Assembly (NCBI GenBank): GCA_024227565.1
Contig: JAAEUE010000118.1
Coordinates: 1 to 64,000, forward strand
Reading direction: 5' to 3'
Length of the DNA stretch: 64,000 bases
Source: Alphaproteobacteria bacterium
Lineage (GTDB): Bacteria > Pseudomonadota > Alphaproteobacteria > Rhizobiales > CAJQND01
Of the stretch, positions 9,185 through 18,219 are shown one piece after another (the stretch's first letter is position 1; each line of letters begins with the position of its first letter). The notes beneath the pieces are model-generated. The model did not search any database, was not told where the DNA came from, and was given only the letters and a program-made list of their open reading frames with translations. Position numbers and translations under genes: made by a program.

Positions 9185-9766
9185 CTAGCTGGCAGCGGCG
9201 CCCGGAAGGGCCGCTCCCAGCTCGGTCATTTCCTCTTCAACCCCGTGCTCCATGCCTATCTGCAGGGCATCGTTGAAACGGTTGAAGAAGCCGCAAAGGG
9301 CAATGCGCAACGTGAGTTCCACGATCTGCTCCTCGCTGAAATGCTTCTTCAGCTCAACGAAGATGCCGTCGCGCATGTATTGGAAATTGTTCGTGACCTC
9401 TACGGAGTAGTTGCGCACCAGCAGGTCAACTTCATCGAAGCCCGGCACCTCTTCGTCCAAAATCTTGTCGGTGGCTTCCGGATCAAACCCCTGTGCCGCC
9501 AGACGGGGAGCATGATGAGCCACGCAGTATTTGCACTCGTTCAATTTGGAGACCACCACCAGGGCGATTTCCAGATAACGCTTGGGCAGCACCGCTTCGT
9601 CAGACAACTCGAGCAACAGGCCCATGATGTGACGCAAGGCCGGTGGGCGATGGGCGAAAATTTTGGCCTGATTTTCGAATGGGCCGTATTCGGTGGTGTA
9701 GCGCCGAAAGATCTCGCGGGCATCTTCGGCTAGGCTTTCAGAACCAACTTCGCTGACACGTGGCAT
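9185..9766 (-). CDS. Carboxymuconolactone decarboxylase / AhpD-like protein
   Basis: A 193-residue helical protein with the AhpD-type redox motif NECKYCVAHH (Glu77, Cys78, Cys81, His85). This marks the alkylhydroperoxidase-like branch of the carboxymuconolactone decarboxylase family, usually oligomeric and thiol-active. The start ATG at 9766 is preceded by GGAGAG. It is the first gene of the probable operon with hyuA and hyuB, and is divergent from the TRAP transporter across a 209-base gap that presumably holds both promoters. Its part in hydantoin-type metabolism is unknown. Confidence 0.85.
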   Translation of the reverse strand: MPRVSEVGSESLAEDAREIFRRYTTEYGPFENQAKIFAHRPPALRHIMGLLLELSDEAVLPKRYLEIALVVVSKLNECKYCVAHHAPRLAAQGFDPEATDKILDEEVPGFDEVDLLVRNYSVEVTNNFQYMRDGIFVELKKHFSEEQIVELTLRIALCGFFNRFNDALQIGMEHGVEEEMTELGAALPGAAAS

Positions 9767-9975
9767 TGCTTAACTCTCCGGAATGTGAGGTTTATTTCCG
9801 CTGATCGCCTTGACCGCCCCTCAGCCAATACGCCATACTTCTTTCGGCCAATGCCTGGGGTTGAGGGACCCAAGCGAAAATGCAAAAATCTAAGACGCTT
9901 ACTGGCCGTGGAAACAGCCAGAACTGAGCCTACAACAACAACGAAATCAATCAAAACATAATTGGGAGACGACGC

Positions 9976-11046
9976 ATGCATAAGGGACGTAAACTGCTTG
10001 CAGGGGCGGTGGCAGCCGGCCTCATGGCCATGGGCTCCATGGCTGCGAAGGCAGATGTTCAAGAATACAAATTCGACGTGGTTGGCACCTGGGGCTTCCT
10101 GGAGAACTACAAGCAGTTCGAAAGCAAATTCTGGAACGAAACCTTGCCCAAGGCCTCCGGCGGCAAGCTGAGCGCCAACGCAAAGCCCTACACCGAGCTT
10201 GGCCTTAAAGGCTATGAAGTGATGTCCGGCCTGAAAAAGGGTGCCTATGACGCCGTTCACGCGCTGACATCCTATAGCGCCAAAGCCAGCCCTGCGCTGG
10301 AAGGTATCGACCTTGCCGGCGTGATCCAGGATTTTGATACCTACAGGAAGGCTGTTGATGCCTACCGCCCGATCATCGAGCGGGAAATTGCCGAAAAATA
10401 CAACGGCAAGCTGATCAACATTTACACGTTCCCAAGCCAGCAGCTCTGGTGCAACCTGAAAGACAAGAGCGTGACCAAAGTGTCGCTCAAGGATCTTGCA
10501 GGCAAGAAAATCCGCACCTACAGCCGCACACTTGGTGACTTCATCGAAGGCCTCGACGCCAGCGCGGTGACCATCGCGTTTGCTGAAGTGGTTCCAGCCC
10601 TGCAAAAAGGCGTTGCCGACTGCGGCATCACCGGCACCATGCCGGCTTACAATGCCAAGTGGTGGCAGGTCGTGACCCATAACATCCGCGTTCGCGTGGG
10701 GTATGCAGCCACGTTCACAGCCATCAATCTGGACACCTGGAACGGCCTGAACAAGGAAACCCAGGACCTGATCATGTCTGAAGCCAAGAAGCTTGAAGAA
10801 GAGATCTGGGCCTTTGAAAGCAGCCTTGACCAAAAGGGCATGGACTGCAACGCAGCCGGTCCTTGCGACAAGGGCGACCCAGGCGGCATGGTTCCGATCA
10901 CACCATCAGCTGACGACCAGAAAATGCTGGCAGACATCGCCCAGAACGTTGTTCTGAAGCGTTGGGCCAAACGTTGCGGCAAGGCATGTGCTGATGAGTG
11001 GAATGCCACCATCGGCAAAGTTGTCGGCATGACGGCATCTGAATAG
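9976..11046 (+). CDS. dctP: TRAP transporter solute-binding protein (DctP family)
   Basis: A 356-residue periplasmic binding protein. Residues 1-27 form a Sec signal peptide (basic start, hydrophobic core, cleavage after AKA). The mature domain has the DctP pattern, including GKKIRTYSRTL with the Arg that normally salt-bridges a carboxylate ligand and GITGTMPAYNAKWW. A Cys-bearing insertion (DCNAAGPCDKG) near the C-terminus is unusual. The start follows GGGAGA. It is expected to bind an organic acid and deliver it to the Q and M subunits encoded downstream. The nearby CoA-dependent cluster suggests a carboxylate catabolised there, but this is inference. Confidence 0.9.
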   Translation: MHKGRKLLAGAVAAGLMAMGSMAAKADVQEYKFDVVGTWGFLENYKQFESKFWNETLPKASGGKLSANAKPYTELGLKGYEVMSGLKKGAYDAVHALTSYSAKASPALEGIDLAGVIQDFDTYRKAVDAYRPIIEREIAEKYNGKLINIYTFPSQQLWCNLKDKSVTKVSLKDLAGKKIRTYSRTLGDFIEGLDASAVTIAFAEVVPALQKGVADCGITGTMPAYNAKWWQVVTHNIRVRVGYAATFTAINLDTWNGLNKETQDLIMSEAKKLEEEIWAFESSLDQKGMDCNAAGPCDKGDPGGMVPITPSADDQKMLADIAQNVVLKRWAKRCGKACADEWNATIGKVVGMTASE

Positions 11047-11120
11047 GCTCAATCCGTTAGGGCGGATGCTTGGAGCGTCTGCGCAGAGATTAGGTAACAG
11101 TATTATCTCCGCGTGGACGC

Positions 11121-11140
11121 CACCGAGCCTCTCCTCGGTG
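11121..11140 (+). promoter_or_regulatory. Intercistronic hairpin between TRAP P and Q genes
   Basis: CACCGAG and CTCGGTG pair around a six-base loop within the 110-base gap between dctP and dctQ, with TTTTT 11 bases later. A competing stem (GCCTC with GAGGC) overlaps it. Such hairpins commonly raise binding-protein mRNA over permease mRNA; that role is inferred. Confidence 0.4.
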
Positions 11141-11156
11141 AGGCGACACCTTTTTC

Positions 11157-11723
11157 ATGTTTGACAAAATCCACGACGGCCTGTTCAGCATTTCGCGCGT
11201 TGCGACTTGGTTCGGCGGGCTGGCGCTTCTGCTTTCAGCGATCATGGTGACGCTCGACGTTACCGCCCGCAAACTGTTCTCCATCACCATCTCCGGGTCC
11301 GATGAGATTTCCGGCTACGTGTTTGCGGCGGGCACCACCTGGGCTTATTCATTCTGCCTGTTGTCGCGCGCAAACATCAGGATTGATGCGCTCTACAACC
11401 TGCTCAGCATCAGGGCACGCGCCCTCCTCGACATGCTGGGGCTGTTGTTGTTGCTCTATTACATTTTCCTGCTCACCCGGAATGGGTGGTCAATGTTTGC
11501 CGAAAATTGGGAGCAAAACGCCACAGCACAGACCACCTTGGCCACACCGCTCTGGATCCCGCAGATCTTCTGGATTTCCGGGCTCGGGTTCTTCCTTTTG
11601 TGCCTTAGTTTTCTCACGCTTTACGGCATGGTCAGCGTCTTCCGGCGCGACTGGGCCACCATCAACCGCATCGCCGGCGTCAAATCGGTTGAAGAAGAAA
11701 TCGTCGAAGAAACTCATGTGTAA
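11157..11723 (+). CDS. dctQ: TRAP transporter small permease (DctQ family)
   Basis: A 188-residue membrane protein with four predicted helices: about residues 15-38, 55-75, 88-108 and 135-160. The family-typical start is MFDKIHDGLFSISRVATWFGG, and TLDVTARKLF follows helix 1. DctQ links the substrate-binding protein to the large DctM permease and stabilises the complex. It is followed after 33 bases by dctM and preceded by a hairpin-bearing gap after dctP, completing a standard P-Q-M order. The acidic C-terminal tail is cytoplasmic. Confidence 0.88.
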   Translation: MFDKIHDGLFSISRVATWFGGLALLLSAIMVTLDVTARKLFSITISGSDEISGYVFAAGTTWAYSFCLLSRANIRIDALYNLLSIRARALLDMLGLLLLLYYIFLLTRNGWSMFAENWEQNATAQTTLATPLWIPQIFWISGLGFFLLCLSFLTLYGMVSVFRRDWATINRIAGVKSVEEEIVEETHV

Positions 11724-11756
11724 TCTCCGCGCCCTCTTTAGCTGCGGAGGCTTGGC

Positions 11757-13043
11757 ATGCCTCTTCTGATCGTCGTTGTTCTGCTCGGCCTTGTGGTGTC
11801 CGCAGTTCCTGTGGCCGCTGTTCTGGGCATATTGAGCCTGTCTCTGGACGAAGTGTTCATGCGTGGGCGGCGTTCGCTCATGCTGGGCGATTTCGTCTGG
11901 GAGCAGAGCGTTGAATACATCCTGGTGGCCATCCCCATGTTCATTCTGTTGGGGGAGATCATGCTCAGGGCGGGCATTGCGCTGCGCATGTACAACGCCG
12001 TAATCCAGTGGATCTCCTGGCTGCCGGGCGGACTGATGCACGCCAACATCGGCTCCTCAGCAATATTCGCAGCCACTTCTGGCTCATCGGTCGCCACTGC
12101 CGCAACGGTTGGCACTGTGGCCTATCCGGAAATCGAAAAGCGCAAGTATAACGAAAGCCTGTTCCTTGGCTCCCTTGCCGCCGGCGGCACGCTGGGCATT
12201 CTCATTCCGCCATCCATCAACCTGATCATCTATGGCCTTTTGACCGACAGCTCGGTGCCTGAGCTCTACCTGGCCGGCATCATTCCCGGCATCCTTCTGG
12301 CGCTCTTGTTCATGAGCATGATCGCCATTGCCTGCCTGCGCAACCCGGAATGGGGCGGCGACAAGGTGGAAACCAGTTGGGAGAGGCGCATCCAGGTTCT
12401 GCCGGATCTTCTGCCGCCTGTGTTGCTGTTCCTTGCGGTTGTGGGCTCAATCTACGCTGGAGTGGCAACGCCCACCGAGGCAGCGTCCATCGGTGTGGTC
12501 TTCGCGCTGGGCATCGCAGCCTGGAACAAGGCGCTCAATGTGGAGATGCTGAAGCAGGCGTTTGAGGGCACCATGCGCTCCAGCGCCACCATCATGCTGA
12601 TCATTCTGGCGGCGGTGTTCCTGAACTTCGTTCTGGGCTTCATGGGCATCACCCAGTCGATCCTGGCTGCGATCGAGGCCATGGGCTTGACGCCCATGCA
12701 AACCATGCTGGTGATCGTGGTGTTCTACTTGCTTCTCGGCATGTTCATGGAAACTCTCTCAATGATGCTCACGACCATTCCGGTGGTGTTCCCGATCGTC
12801 ACCCATATGGGCTTTGACCCGATCTGGTTCGGCATCATGATCATCGTCCTGATGGAAGCAGCGCTCATCACCCCTCCTATCGGCATCAACCTCTACGTGG
12901 TGCACGGTATCCGCCAGCGCGGGGGCAATTTCAACGATGTGAGCGTGGGGGCCATCCCGTTCGTGATCGCAATGCTGGTGATGATCGCGCTACTGCTGAT
13001 CTTCCCAGGACTGGCGACCTGGTTGCCGGGCTTGTTCTACTGA
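11757..13043 (+). CDS. dctM: TRAP transporter large permease (DctM family)
   Basis: A 428-residue integral membrane protein with about 12 hydrophobic segments. Conserved blocks include AAIPMF-like VAIPMFILLGEIM, SGSSVATAATVGTVAYPE about residue 104 and LGILIPPSINLIIYG about residue 142. The C-terminal half has GMFMETLSMMLTTIPVVFPI and the ITPPIGINLYVVHGI signature. DctM is the sodium-coupled transport channel of TRAP systems. The gene closes the operon and is followed by a palindromic repeat that may act as the mRNA end. Confidence 0.93.
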   Translation: MPLLIVVVLLGLVVSAVPVAAVLGILSLSLDEVFMRGRRSLMLGDFVWEQSVEYILVAIPMFILLGEIMLRAGIALRMYNAVIQWISWLPGGLMHANIGSSAIFAATSGSSVATAATVGTVAYPEIEKRKYNESLFLGSLAAGGTLGILIPPSINLIIYGLLTDSSVPELYLAGIIPGILLALLFMSMIAIACLRNPEWGGDKVETSWERRIQVLPDLLPPVLLFLAVVGSIYAGVATPTEAASIGVVFALGIAAWNKALNVEMLKQAFEGTMRSSATIMLIILAAVFLNFVLGFMGITQSILAAIEAMGLTPMQTMLVIVVFYLLLGMFMETLSMMLTTIPVVFPIVTHMGFDPIWFGIMIIVLMEAALITPPIGINLYVVHGIRQRGGNFNDVSVGAIPFVIAMLVMIALLLIFPGLATWLPGLFY

Positions 13044-13054
13044 TCCCTCAAATT

Positions 13055-13149
13055 GTCATCCCGGATTTTGCGCAGCAAAATATCCGGGACCCAGAGCTGC
13101 GAAACTCGGAGCCAGCCGCCCCTGGATCCCCGCTTTCGCGGGGATGACG
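13055..13149. repeat. Palindromic intergenic repeat with terminal inverted repeats
   Basis: The ends GTCATCCC and GGGATGAC are inverted copies. The left arm forms a TCCCGGAT...ATCCGGGA hairpin and the right arm a CCCCGCTTTCGCGGGG hairpin. The internal sequence shares the AGCTGCGAAACTCGGAGC theme with the other repeats. It lies between two convergent genes (dctM and the hydro-lyase) and could serve as a bidirectional terminator. Confidence 0.65.
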
Positions 13150-13195
13150 AGGGAGTGAGAAGCGGGAACGACGATATTGTCTTGTGGAGAGCGCC

Positions 13196-14014
13196 CTAGT
13201 CTTCCAGCCGCGAGTCAAACGCGCTCGGCAGGTCCGTCACCAGCATGGAGCCCGGCTTGTGGGTGATGCAGATTTCCGGCTTGGCCTGGCGCACCGCATT
13301 TTGCGGGGTCACGCCGCAAGCCCAGAACACGGGGATCTCATCAGCTTCGATGCGCTGGGCATCCCCCCAATCAGGCTTGGAAATGTCGGCGATGCCGATC
13401 TGGGACGGGTCGCCAAGGTGCACTGGCGAGCCGTGAGTGTGAGGGAAGCGCGAGGTGATCTCAACCGCGCGGATTGCATTGCGCGCCGTGAGAGGCCGCA
13501 TGGACACCACCGTGCCGCCGCTGAAGAGGCCGGACACTTCGGTCTCAATGTTGGTGCAATACATGGACACCGTGAGGTCTTCCTCCCAGTGCCGCAAGGC
13601 CACGCCGCCATCCACCAACGCCTGCTCAAACGAATAGGAGCAGCCCAAAACGAATGTCACGAAGTCATCGCGCCACAGATCGGAAATATCGGTGACCTCG
13701 TCGTCAAGCTCGCCGTTGCGGTAGACGTTGTAGCTTGGCACATCGCAGCGAATGTCGATGTCGCGGCCAAGGGTGGGCAGGAACGGGTCGCCAGTTTCGG
13801 ACACGCCAATGATCGGACACGGCTTGGGGTTGCGTTGGCAGAAGCGCATGAAATCAAGTGCAAGATCTGCCGGCAGAATGGCCAGGTTACCTTGTGTGTA
13901 CCCGGGCGCGATGCCAGCTGTGTTTCCGGTGAAGGCTCCGGTGCGGAAGGCACGGCGCGCCTCGGCGGGATCGCTCATATCATGATTGGGATCTAGGACA
14001 TGGGTGTCGGACAT
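13196..14014 (-). CDS. Putative hydro-lyase, D-glutamate cyclase family (DUF1445)
   Basis: A 272-residue protein of the DUF1445 family. Recognisable features are [26 protein letters not shown] start sequence, [20 protein letters not shown], the [14 protein letters not shown] segment and the C-terminal [12 protein letters not shown] and [11 protein letters not shown] blocks. The family includes mitochondrial D-glutamate cyclase and unassigned bacterial hydro-lyases. ATG 14014, after GAGGAAA, is chosen over the upstream in-frame start at 14083. It is the last gene of the long minus-strand catabolic run. Its substrate here is unknown; a dehydration or cyclisation step is plausible. Confidence 0.82.
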   Translation of the reverse strand: MSDTHVLDPNHDMSDPAEARRAFRTGAFTGNTAGIAPGYTQGNLAILPADLALDFMRFCQRNPKPCPIIGVSETGDPFLPTLGRDIDIRCDVPSYNVYRNGELDDEVTDISDLWRDDFVTFVLGCSYSFEQALVDGGVALRHWEEDLTVSMYCTNIETEVSGLFSGGTVVSMRPLTARNAIRAVEITSRFPHTHGSPVHLGDPSQIGIADISKPDWGDAQRIEADEIPVFWACGVTPQNAVRQAKPEICITHKPGSMLVTDLPSAFDSRLED

Positions 14015-14089
14015 GGGCGCTGTTTCCTCGTGGTTCGGCGGTAAGCTTTGGCGCAATGTACCCTTGGAGCAAGACCGGGTCAAAATCTC

Positions 14090-14524
14090 TCATGCGCCAA
14101 TGAGGGCAACCTTCTCCAGAGCACTGCGGATCTCATCTGAAAGGGGCGTCGGGCGGCCTGTCTCCTTGCCGATATAGACGGTGATGACCTCTGAGTTGGC
14201 TACACAGCGATCGTCCTGAAAGAGGCCTTGGGTCAGGGTGTAGGACGTGTTGCCGAGCCTGGATAATCCAGTCCCCACGCTAACTTCGCCCGGAAAGTGC
14301 AGTTCGAAGTTGAATTGGATACTGAGCTTGGCCAAGACAAATCCGGTGAGAATGTCATCGCCCAGTTGCGCCAGATGTTCATGGCGCAACCGTACCCGGC
14401 CATTCTCGAAATACTCTGCGATCGAAGTGTGGTTCACATGCGCATTCGGATCCAGATCACGGTAACGGATTATGTCGGATGTCCAGGCCGGATAGGTATC
14501 GCGGGATTTGAGATCGACCGTCAT
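14090..14524 (-). CDS. Acyl-CoA thioesterase (4HBT hotdog family)
   Basis: A 144-residue single hotdog-domain protein resembling 4-hydroxybenzoyl-CoA thioesterase/YbgC proteins. RYRDLDPNAHVNHTSIAEYFENGR contains the catalytic-helix Asp and the conserved NHT...E pattern (about residues 21-41). It should hydrolyse an acyl- or aryl-CoA to the free acid, releasing CoA or preventing CoA sequestration during catabolism. Its start overlaps the stop of the NDP-forming synthetase gene by four bases, so both products are probably needed together. Confidence 0.88.
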   Translation of the reverse strand: MTVDLKSRDTYPAWTSDIIRYRDLDPNAHVNHTSIAEYFENGRVRLRHEHLAQLGDDILTGFVLAKLSIQFNFELHFPGEVSVGTGLSRLGNTSYTLTQGLFQDDRCVANSEVITVYIGKETGRPTPLSDEIRSALEKVALIGA

Positions 14525-16611
14525 GAGGCCTGGCTCCTGGGAATAATTAGGGCGTCCAGTGCCAGCACGCCTTTGTTGCGGACAAGCACCGGGTTCAGAT
14601 CAACCGTCTCCAACCGGCCTGCATTTGCAGCGGCGAACACTGAGATCCGTGCCAGGGTTTCAGCCAGAGCCTCAACGTCCGCCGGCTTGCTTCCGCGGGC
14701 GCCTTGCAAAACTTTTGCGCCTTTGATTTCGGCAATCATGCGCCTGGCTTCATCCACACCAAAGGGCGCGAGCCGGAAGCTCACATCTTTCAGAATTTCA
14801 ACAAAGACCCCGCCCAGGCCGAACATCACCATGGGCCCGAACGTGGGATCGTTCTGAACACCGATGACCGTCTCAACCCCCTCGCCGGCCATCTCGGAGA
14901 CGATGACCCCGTCGATCTTCGCATCTGGCTTGGCGCTGCGGCCGCGTTCCATCAGGGTTTCAAAACCGGCACGCACATCGTCCATGCCCTCGACATTCAA
15001 CAACACGCCGCCGATCTCCGTCTTATGAGCAATATCGGCTGACGCAATCTTGAGCGCGACCGGGCCGGAAATTGCGGCAGCAGCAGCGACGGCCTCATCG
15101 ACCGTGGCGGTGATGCTCTCAGCCACCGTATCAATGCCCCAAGAGCGCAAGACCGCTTTTGCCTCAGCTTCATTGAGCGGTTCCCCATCAACCGGCTCTG
15201 CGCCTTCCGGCGGCGCCGGCGGCTCTGATGCATCCGCTCCATCGAACAGGTTGGCAAAGCGGCGGAGAATGGCGCAAGCTCGCACCGCCTCGTCAGGCGT
15301 GTCGAACACCGAGATCCCAGCCTCCTCATAAGGCCGCTTGACCTCGCGTGAAACCGGAGCACACAAGCAGAGCGGCATGCGGCCGGCCAGACTTTTCGCC
15401 CAGTTGGTCAGACCGTCCATAACCTCTTGCCGGGCAGCAATAGGGGTCAGGAATGAAGCAATGGCGTCGCAGTCGGCACGGTCTGATACCATCTGGAAGG
15501 TTTTGACCATCAGTTCGGGCTTCTCCACCACGATGGCCGTCATGTCGACAGGGTTTGTGGTGGCCGCGAGAGGCAGCATGGCCTTCAACTCGGCCTGCAG
15601 GTCAGCAGGGAATTCCGGCACCTGCAATCCTTCTGCATCGCACCGGTCGGCCATTTGCACGCCGGCGCCGCCTGAAATGGACACCAATCCAACCTTGTCC
15701 CCAGTCGGGAACACGCCGGGCTGGCAGGCATAAGCACATTCCACCATTTCGTCGGTTGTGTCGGCCCTATAGGCGCCGTGCTGTTTTAGAAACGCATCAC
15801 AGGCGGTGTCAGAGACTGCGAGCGAGGCGGTGTGGGATGCTGCCGCCTTTGCTCCCGCTTCGGTGCGTCCCACCTTAACGAAGATCACCGGCTTGCGGTT
15901 TGCCCGCGCCAGCTGGAGCGCGGCGGCCAGACCTTTCGGATCGTTGATGCCTTCGGCATAGACCATAATCGTGTTGACCGACGGCTCTGCGGCCATGAAG
16001 CCGATGCATTCGGCGATGGTGATGTCTGCCTCATTGCCGGTTGTCACCCAATAGGAGATGCCGATGCCCCGGGCATCGCACAAAGAATAAAGATGGGCGC
16101 CGAAGGCCCCGCTTTGGGAGACGATGCCCACCCTGCCCGGCTCAGGCGTCTTGTCCATGATGTTGGAGCTGAAGGTGCCCATGAGGCCGGAATTGGCGTT
16201 GAACGCCCCCAGACAATTGGGCCCCAGAATGCGCATGCCGGTTTCGCGGGCCACGGCCACCAATTCATCCTGCATGGCACGGCCCTCTTCGCCCAGCTCG
16301 GCAAACCCTGCGCTGAACAGGATCGCGGCTTTGACGCCTTTGGCCGCGCAGGAGCGCAATGACGGGATAACGGCCGGGGCGGGAACTGCGAAGATCGCGC
16401 AGTCGGCGGTGCCTGGAATGTCCTCAATCTGCCGGTAGGCCGGAATGCCCTGCACCGTGTCGCGCCCGGGATTGACCGGGTAAACCGCGCCCTTGAAGCC
16501 AGCGCGTGCGATGTAATGCAACACCCGGCCGCCGATGCGGTGTTCACCCTCAGTTGCCCCAACGATGACAACGGCCTCAGGGTTCAGGAGATGTTTGATG
16601 GCCTCGCTCAT
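14521..16611 (-). CDS. NDP-forming acyl-CoA synthetase (acetate--CoA ligase family)
   Basis: A 696-residue fused synthetase. It has a CoA-binding Rossmann domain (VVIVGATEGEHRIGGRVL, residues about 10-130), a succinyl-CoA-synthetase-like domain with the conserved ASHTASLAVSD phospho-His loop (about residue 268), and a C-terminal ATP-grasp domain (about 475-690) with ALKIASADIAHKTEIGGV. These enzymes interconvert acyl-CoA plus NDP and Pi with acid plus NTP. It sits between the thioesterase and the thiolase-like gene in a tightly packed run. Which acid it acts on is unknown; a short-chain or hydroxylated fragment from the pathway is a reasonable guess. Confidence 0.9.
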   Translation of the reverse strand: MSEAIKHLLNPEAVVIVGATEGEHRIGGRVLHYIARAGFKGAVYPVNPGRDTVQGIPAYRQIEDIPGTADCAIFAVPAPAVIPSLRSCAAKGVKAAILFSAGFAELGEEGRAMQDELVAVARETGMRILGPNCLGAFNANSGLMGTFSSNIMDKTPEPGRVGIVSQSGAFGAHLYSLCDARGIGISYWVTTGNEADITIAECIGFMAAEPSVNTIMVYAEGINDPKGLAAALQLARANRKPVIFVKVGRTEAGAKAAASHTASLAVSDTACDAFLKQHGAYRADTTDEMVECAYACQPGVFPTGDKVGLVSISGGAGVQMADRCDAEGLQVPEFPADLQAELKAMLPLAATTNPVDMTAIVVEKPELMVKTFQMVSDRADCDAIASFLTPIAARQEVMDGLTNWAKSLAGRMPLCLCAPVSREVKRPYEEAGISVFDTPDEAVRACAILRRFANLFDGADASEPPAPPEGAEPVDGEPLNEAEAKAVLRSWGIDTVAESITATVDEAVAAAAAISGPVALKIASADIAHKTEIGGVLLNVEGMDDVRAGFETLMERGRSAKPDAKIDGVIVSEMAGEGVETVIGVQNDPTFGPMVMFGLGGVFVEILKDVSFRLAPFGVDEARRMIAEIKGAKVLQGARGSKPADVEALAETLARISVFAAANAGRLETVDLNPVLVRNKGVLALDALIIPRSQAS

Positions 16612-16632
16612 GTGGTGGTCTTCCGCCCCTTT

Positions 16633-17796
16633 TTACTGTGCATCTCGGCCCAGGATCATCGTGCAATGAGAGGACAGAACACCGCCCTCATTGTGAACCA
16701 AGGCAATATCATGTTTGGCCACTTGGCGAACCCCCTCGCCGCCCCTCAGTTGGCGCACTGCCTCCACAATGCCATGCATGCCGCCGGATGCCCCGGCCTG
16801 GGCGTAGGACAGGAGCCCCCCATGAGTGTTGATCGGGCAACGGCCACCGATGCGGGTTTCACCGCTTTCAAACAGCTGTCCCCCCTCGCCTTTCGGCGCC
16901 AGGCCCAGTTCTTCGGCCTCGATGATGGGCACGATGGTGAAGCAGTCATAGAGTTCGGCGAAATCCACGTCAGCCGGGCCGAGGCCTGCCATGGCATAGG
17001 CTTTAGCGCCGGAATGGGCGGACCCAAACGCGGTCAGGTCTTTGGCCATGGTCACGTGTTCATGGGTGTGACATTGGCCGATGCCCAGGAGCCAGGCGGG
17101 CCGGTGCGGCAAATCTGGCGCGCGCTCCGGCTTTGTCACCACAAATGCGGAAGCTGCATCAGAGATCAGACAACAGTCCAGCATGTTGAGCGGAGACGAG
17201 ATCGGCTTTGACGCCAGAACATCGTCCACACTTAGGGCTTCTGCGGCAGGGGCGGCCGGGTTCATGCGGGCATGGGCCCGGGCGGCCACGGCTACGTGGG
17301 CCATCTGCTCGCGGGTAGTTCCATTTTCGTGCATGTAGCGCTGCGCAATGAGAGCGTAGAATGAGGGGACAATTGGTCCATAGGGCATCTCGAAATACGG
17401 ATGGCCCACATGGCTCAAAGCCTTCACCGCATCATCCCGGCTTTGGCCGGTGGCGCGGTTTTCGCCTGCCGTCACCAGCACCACTTCGGCCTCACCTGTG
17501 GCCACCGCCATGGCGGCCTGGTGCAGGGCAATGCCAGGGGTTGCGCCGCCGACGGTGAGAGAGGCGCAGAGCGACGGCGTGATGCCGAGATATTCGGCCA
17601 ATACCGAGCCGAGCATGAAGTAGGGCTCGGTCATTGAGTAGGCGGTGATCAGGCCGTCCACATCGCTCAAGGCCAGCCCGGCATCGGCCAGCGCCCGCTG
17701 CGCGGCTTGAGCGTTCAGGGCGAGACCGCTCATCTCGGGCACTTTGCCCACATCGGAATCGGCTGCCCCGGCAATGATCGCTTTGTTGCGCAGCAT
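16633..17796 (-). CDS. Thiolase-fold protein lacking the nucleophilic Cys (Ltp2/SCP2-thiolase-like)
   Basis: A 387-residue SCP2-thiolase-type protein. The fold markers AAGENR-type strand, YDCFTIVPIIEAEELG and INTHGGLLSYAQAG are present. Hand alignment to canonical thiolases places Gly84 (in TVGGATPGIAL) where the nucleophilic Cys should be, and the usual GHP His block reads QAGASGG. Such Cys-less proteins include the steroid side-chain retro-aldolase Ltp2, which works as a complex with an OB-fold/Zn-ribbon (DUF35) partner. That partner type is encoded three bases upstream here. The likely role is therefore aldol cleavage rather than Claisen thiolysis, though annotation pipelines would call it acetyl-CoA acetyltransferase. 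Confidence 0.8.
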   Translation of the reverse strand: MLRNKAIIAGAADSDVGKVPEMSGLALNAQAAQRALADAGLALSDVDGLITAYSMTEPYFMLGSVLAEYLGITPSLCASLTVGGATPGIALHQAAMAVATGEAEVVLVTAGENRATGQSRDDAVKALSHVGHPYFEMPYGPIVPSFYALIAQRYMHENGTTREQMAHVAVAARAHARMNPAAPAAEALSVDDVLASKPISSPLNMLDCCLISDAASAFVVTKPERAPDLPHRPAWLLGIGQCHTHEHVTMAKDLTAFGSAHSGAKAYAMAGLGPADVDFAELYDCFTIVPIIEAEELGLAPKGEGGQLFESGETRIGGRCPINTHGGLLSYAQAGASGGMHGIVEAVRQLRGGEGVRQVAKHDIALVHNEGGVLSSHCTMILGRDAQ

Positions 17797-17799
17797 CTC

Positions 17800-18219
17800 T
17801 CAGGCGCCCGCCAGCTTGAACTGCGGGACCTTGGCGTCCGTGCCGCGGGCTTCGAAACAAACCTCAACGGCATCACCGATGGCAGCCTCATTGCGCCCCT
17901 CGCCCACGATGTTGGTCATCATGCGGGGGCCCTCTTCCAACTCAATCAAGGCGACGGTGTAGGGAACGATCTTCCGGAAGGCCGGAGACGGCGCGCGGTG
18001 GACGGTTGTCAGGCTGTAGATCGTTCCGCGGCCAGAGCATGGACCCCAGACCTGTTCCTCAGAGCCGCATTCTGGGCACAGCAAGCTTGGGAAGAAGCGG
18101 TAGGTGCCGCATCCATAACAATTTTGCATCACCAGGCGGTCTTCGCGGGCCGCCTGCCAATAGGGGCCAGCGTCTGGCGCTTCGCGCGGCGCAGGAAGAT
18201 CTGTGGGGCCGTCACTCAT
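17800..18219 (-). CDS. OB-fold / zinc-ribbon acyl-CoA-associated protein (DUF35)
   Basis: A 139-residue protein with an N-terminal rubredoxin-like zinc ribbon (CYGCGTYRFFPSLLCPEC, four Cys) followed by an OB-fold (GRGTIYSLTTVHRAP...PYTVALIELEEGPRM...). Members pair with thiolase-fold enzymes and help hold the acyl-CoA substrate. The ATG at 18219 is chosen because it overlaps the upstream stop by eight bases and begins the conserved part; the frame is open to 18282. It is directly followed by the Cys-less thiolase-fold gene, matching the ChsH2-Ltp2 type of arrangement. Confidence 0.88.
   Translation of the reverse strand: MSDGPTDLPAPREAPDAGPYWQAAREDRLVMQNCYGCGTYRFFPSLLCPECGSEEQVWGPCSGRGTIYSLTTVHRAPSPAFRKIVPYTVALIELEEGPRMMTNIVGEGRNEAAIGDAVEVCFEARGTDAKVPQFKLAGA

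Noticed and set aside
9730..10833. 367-codon minus-strand open frame
   Set aside because: It is antisense to the TRAP binding protein gene, which has a signal peptide and family motifs. The minus-strand product has no recognisable motif.
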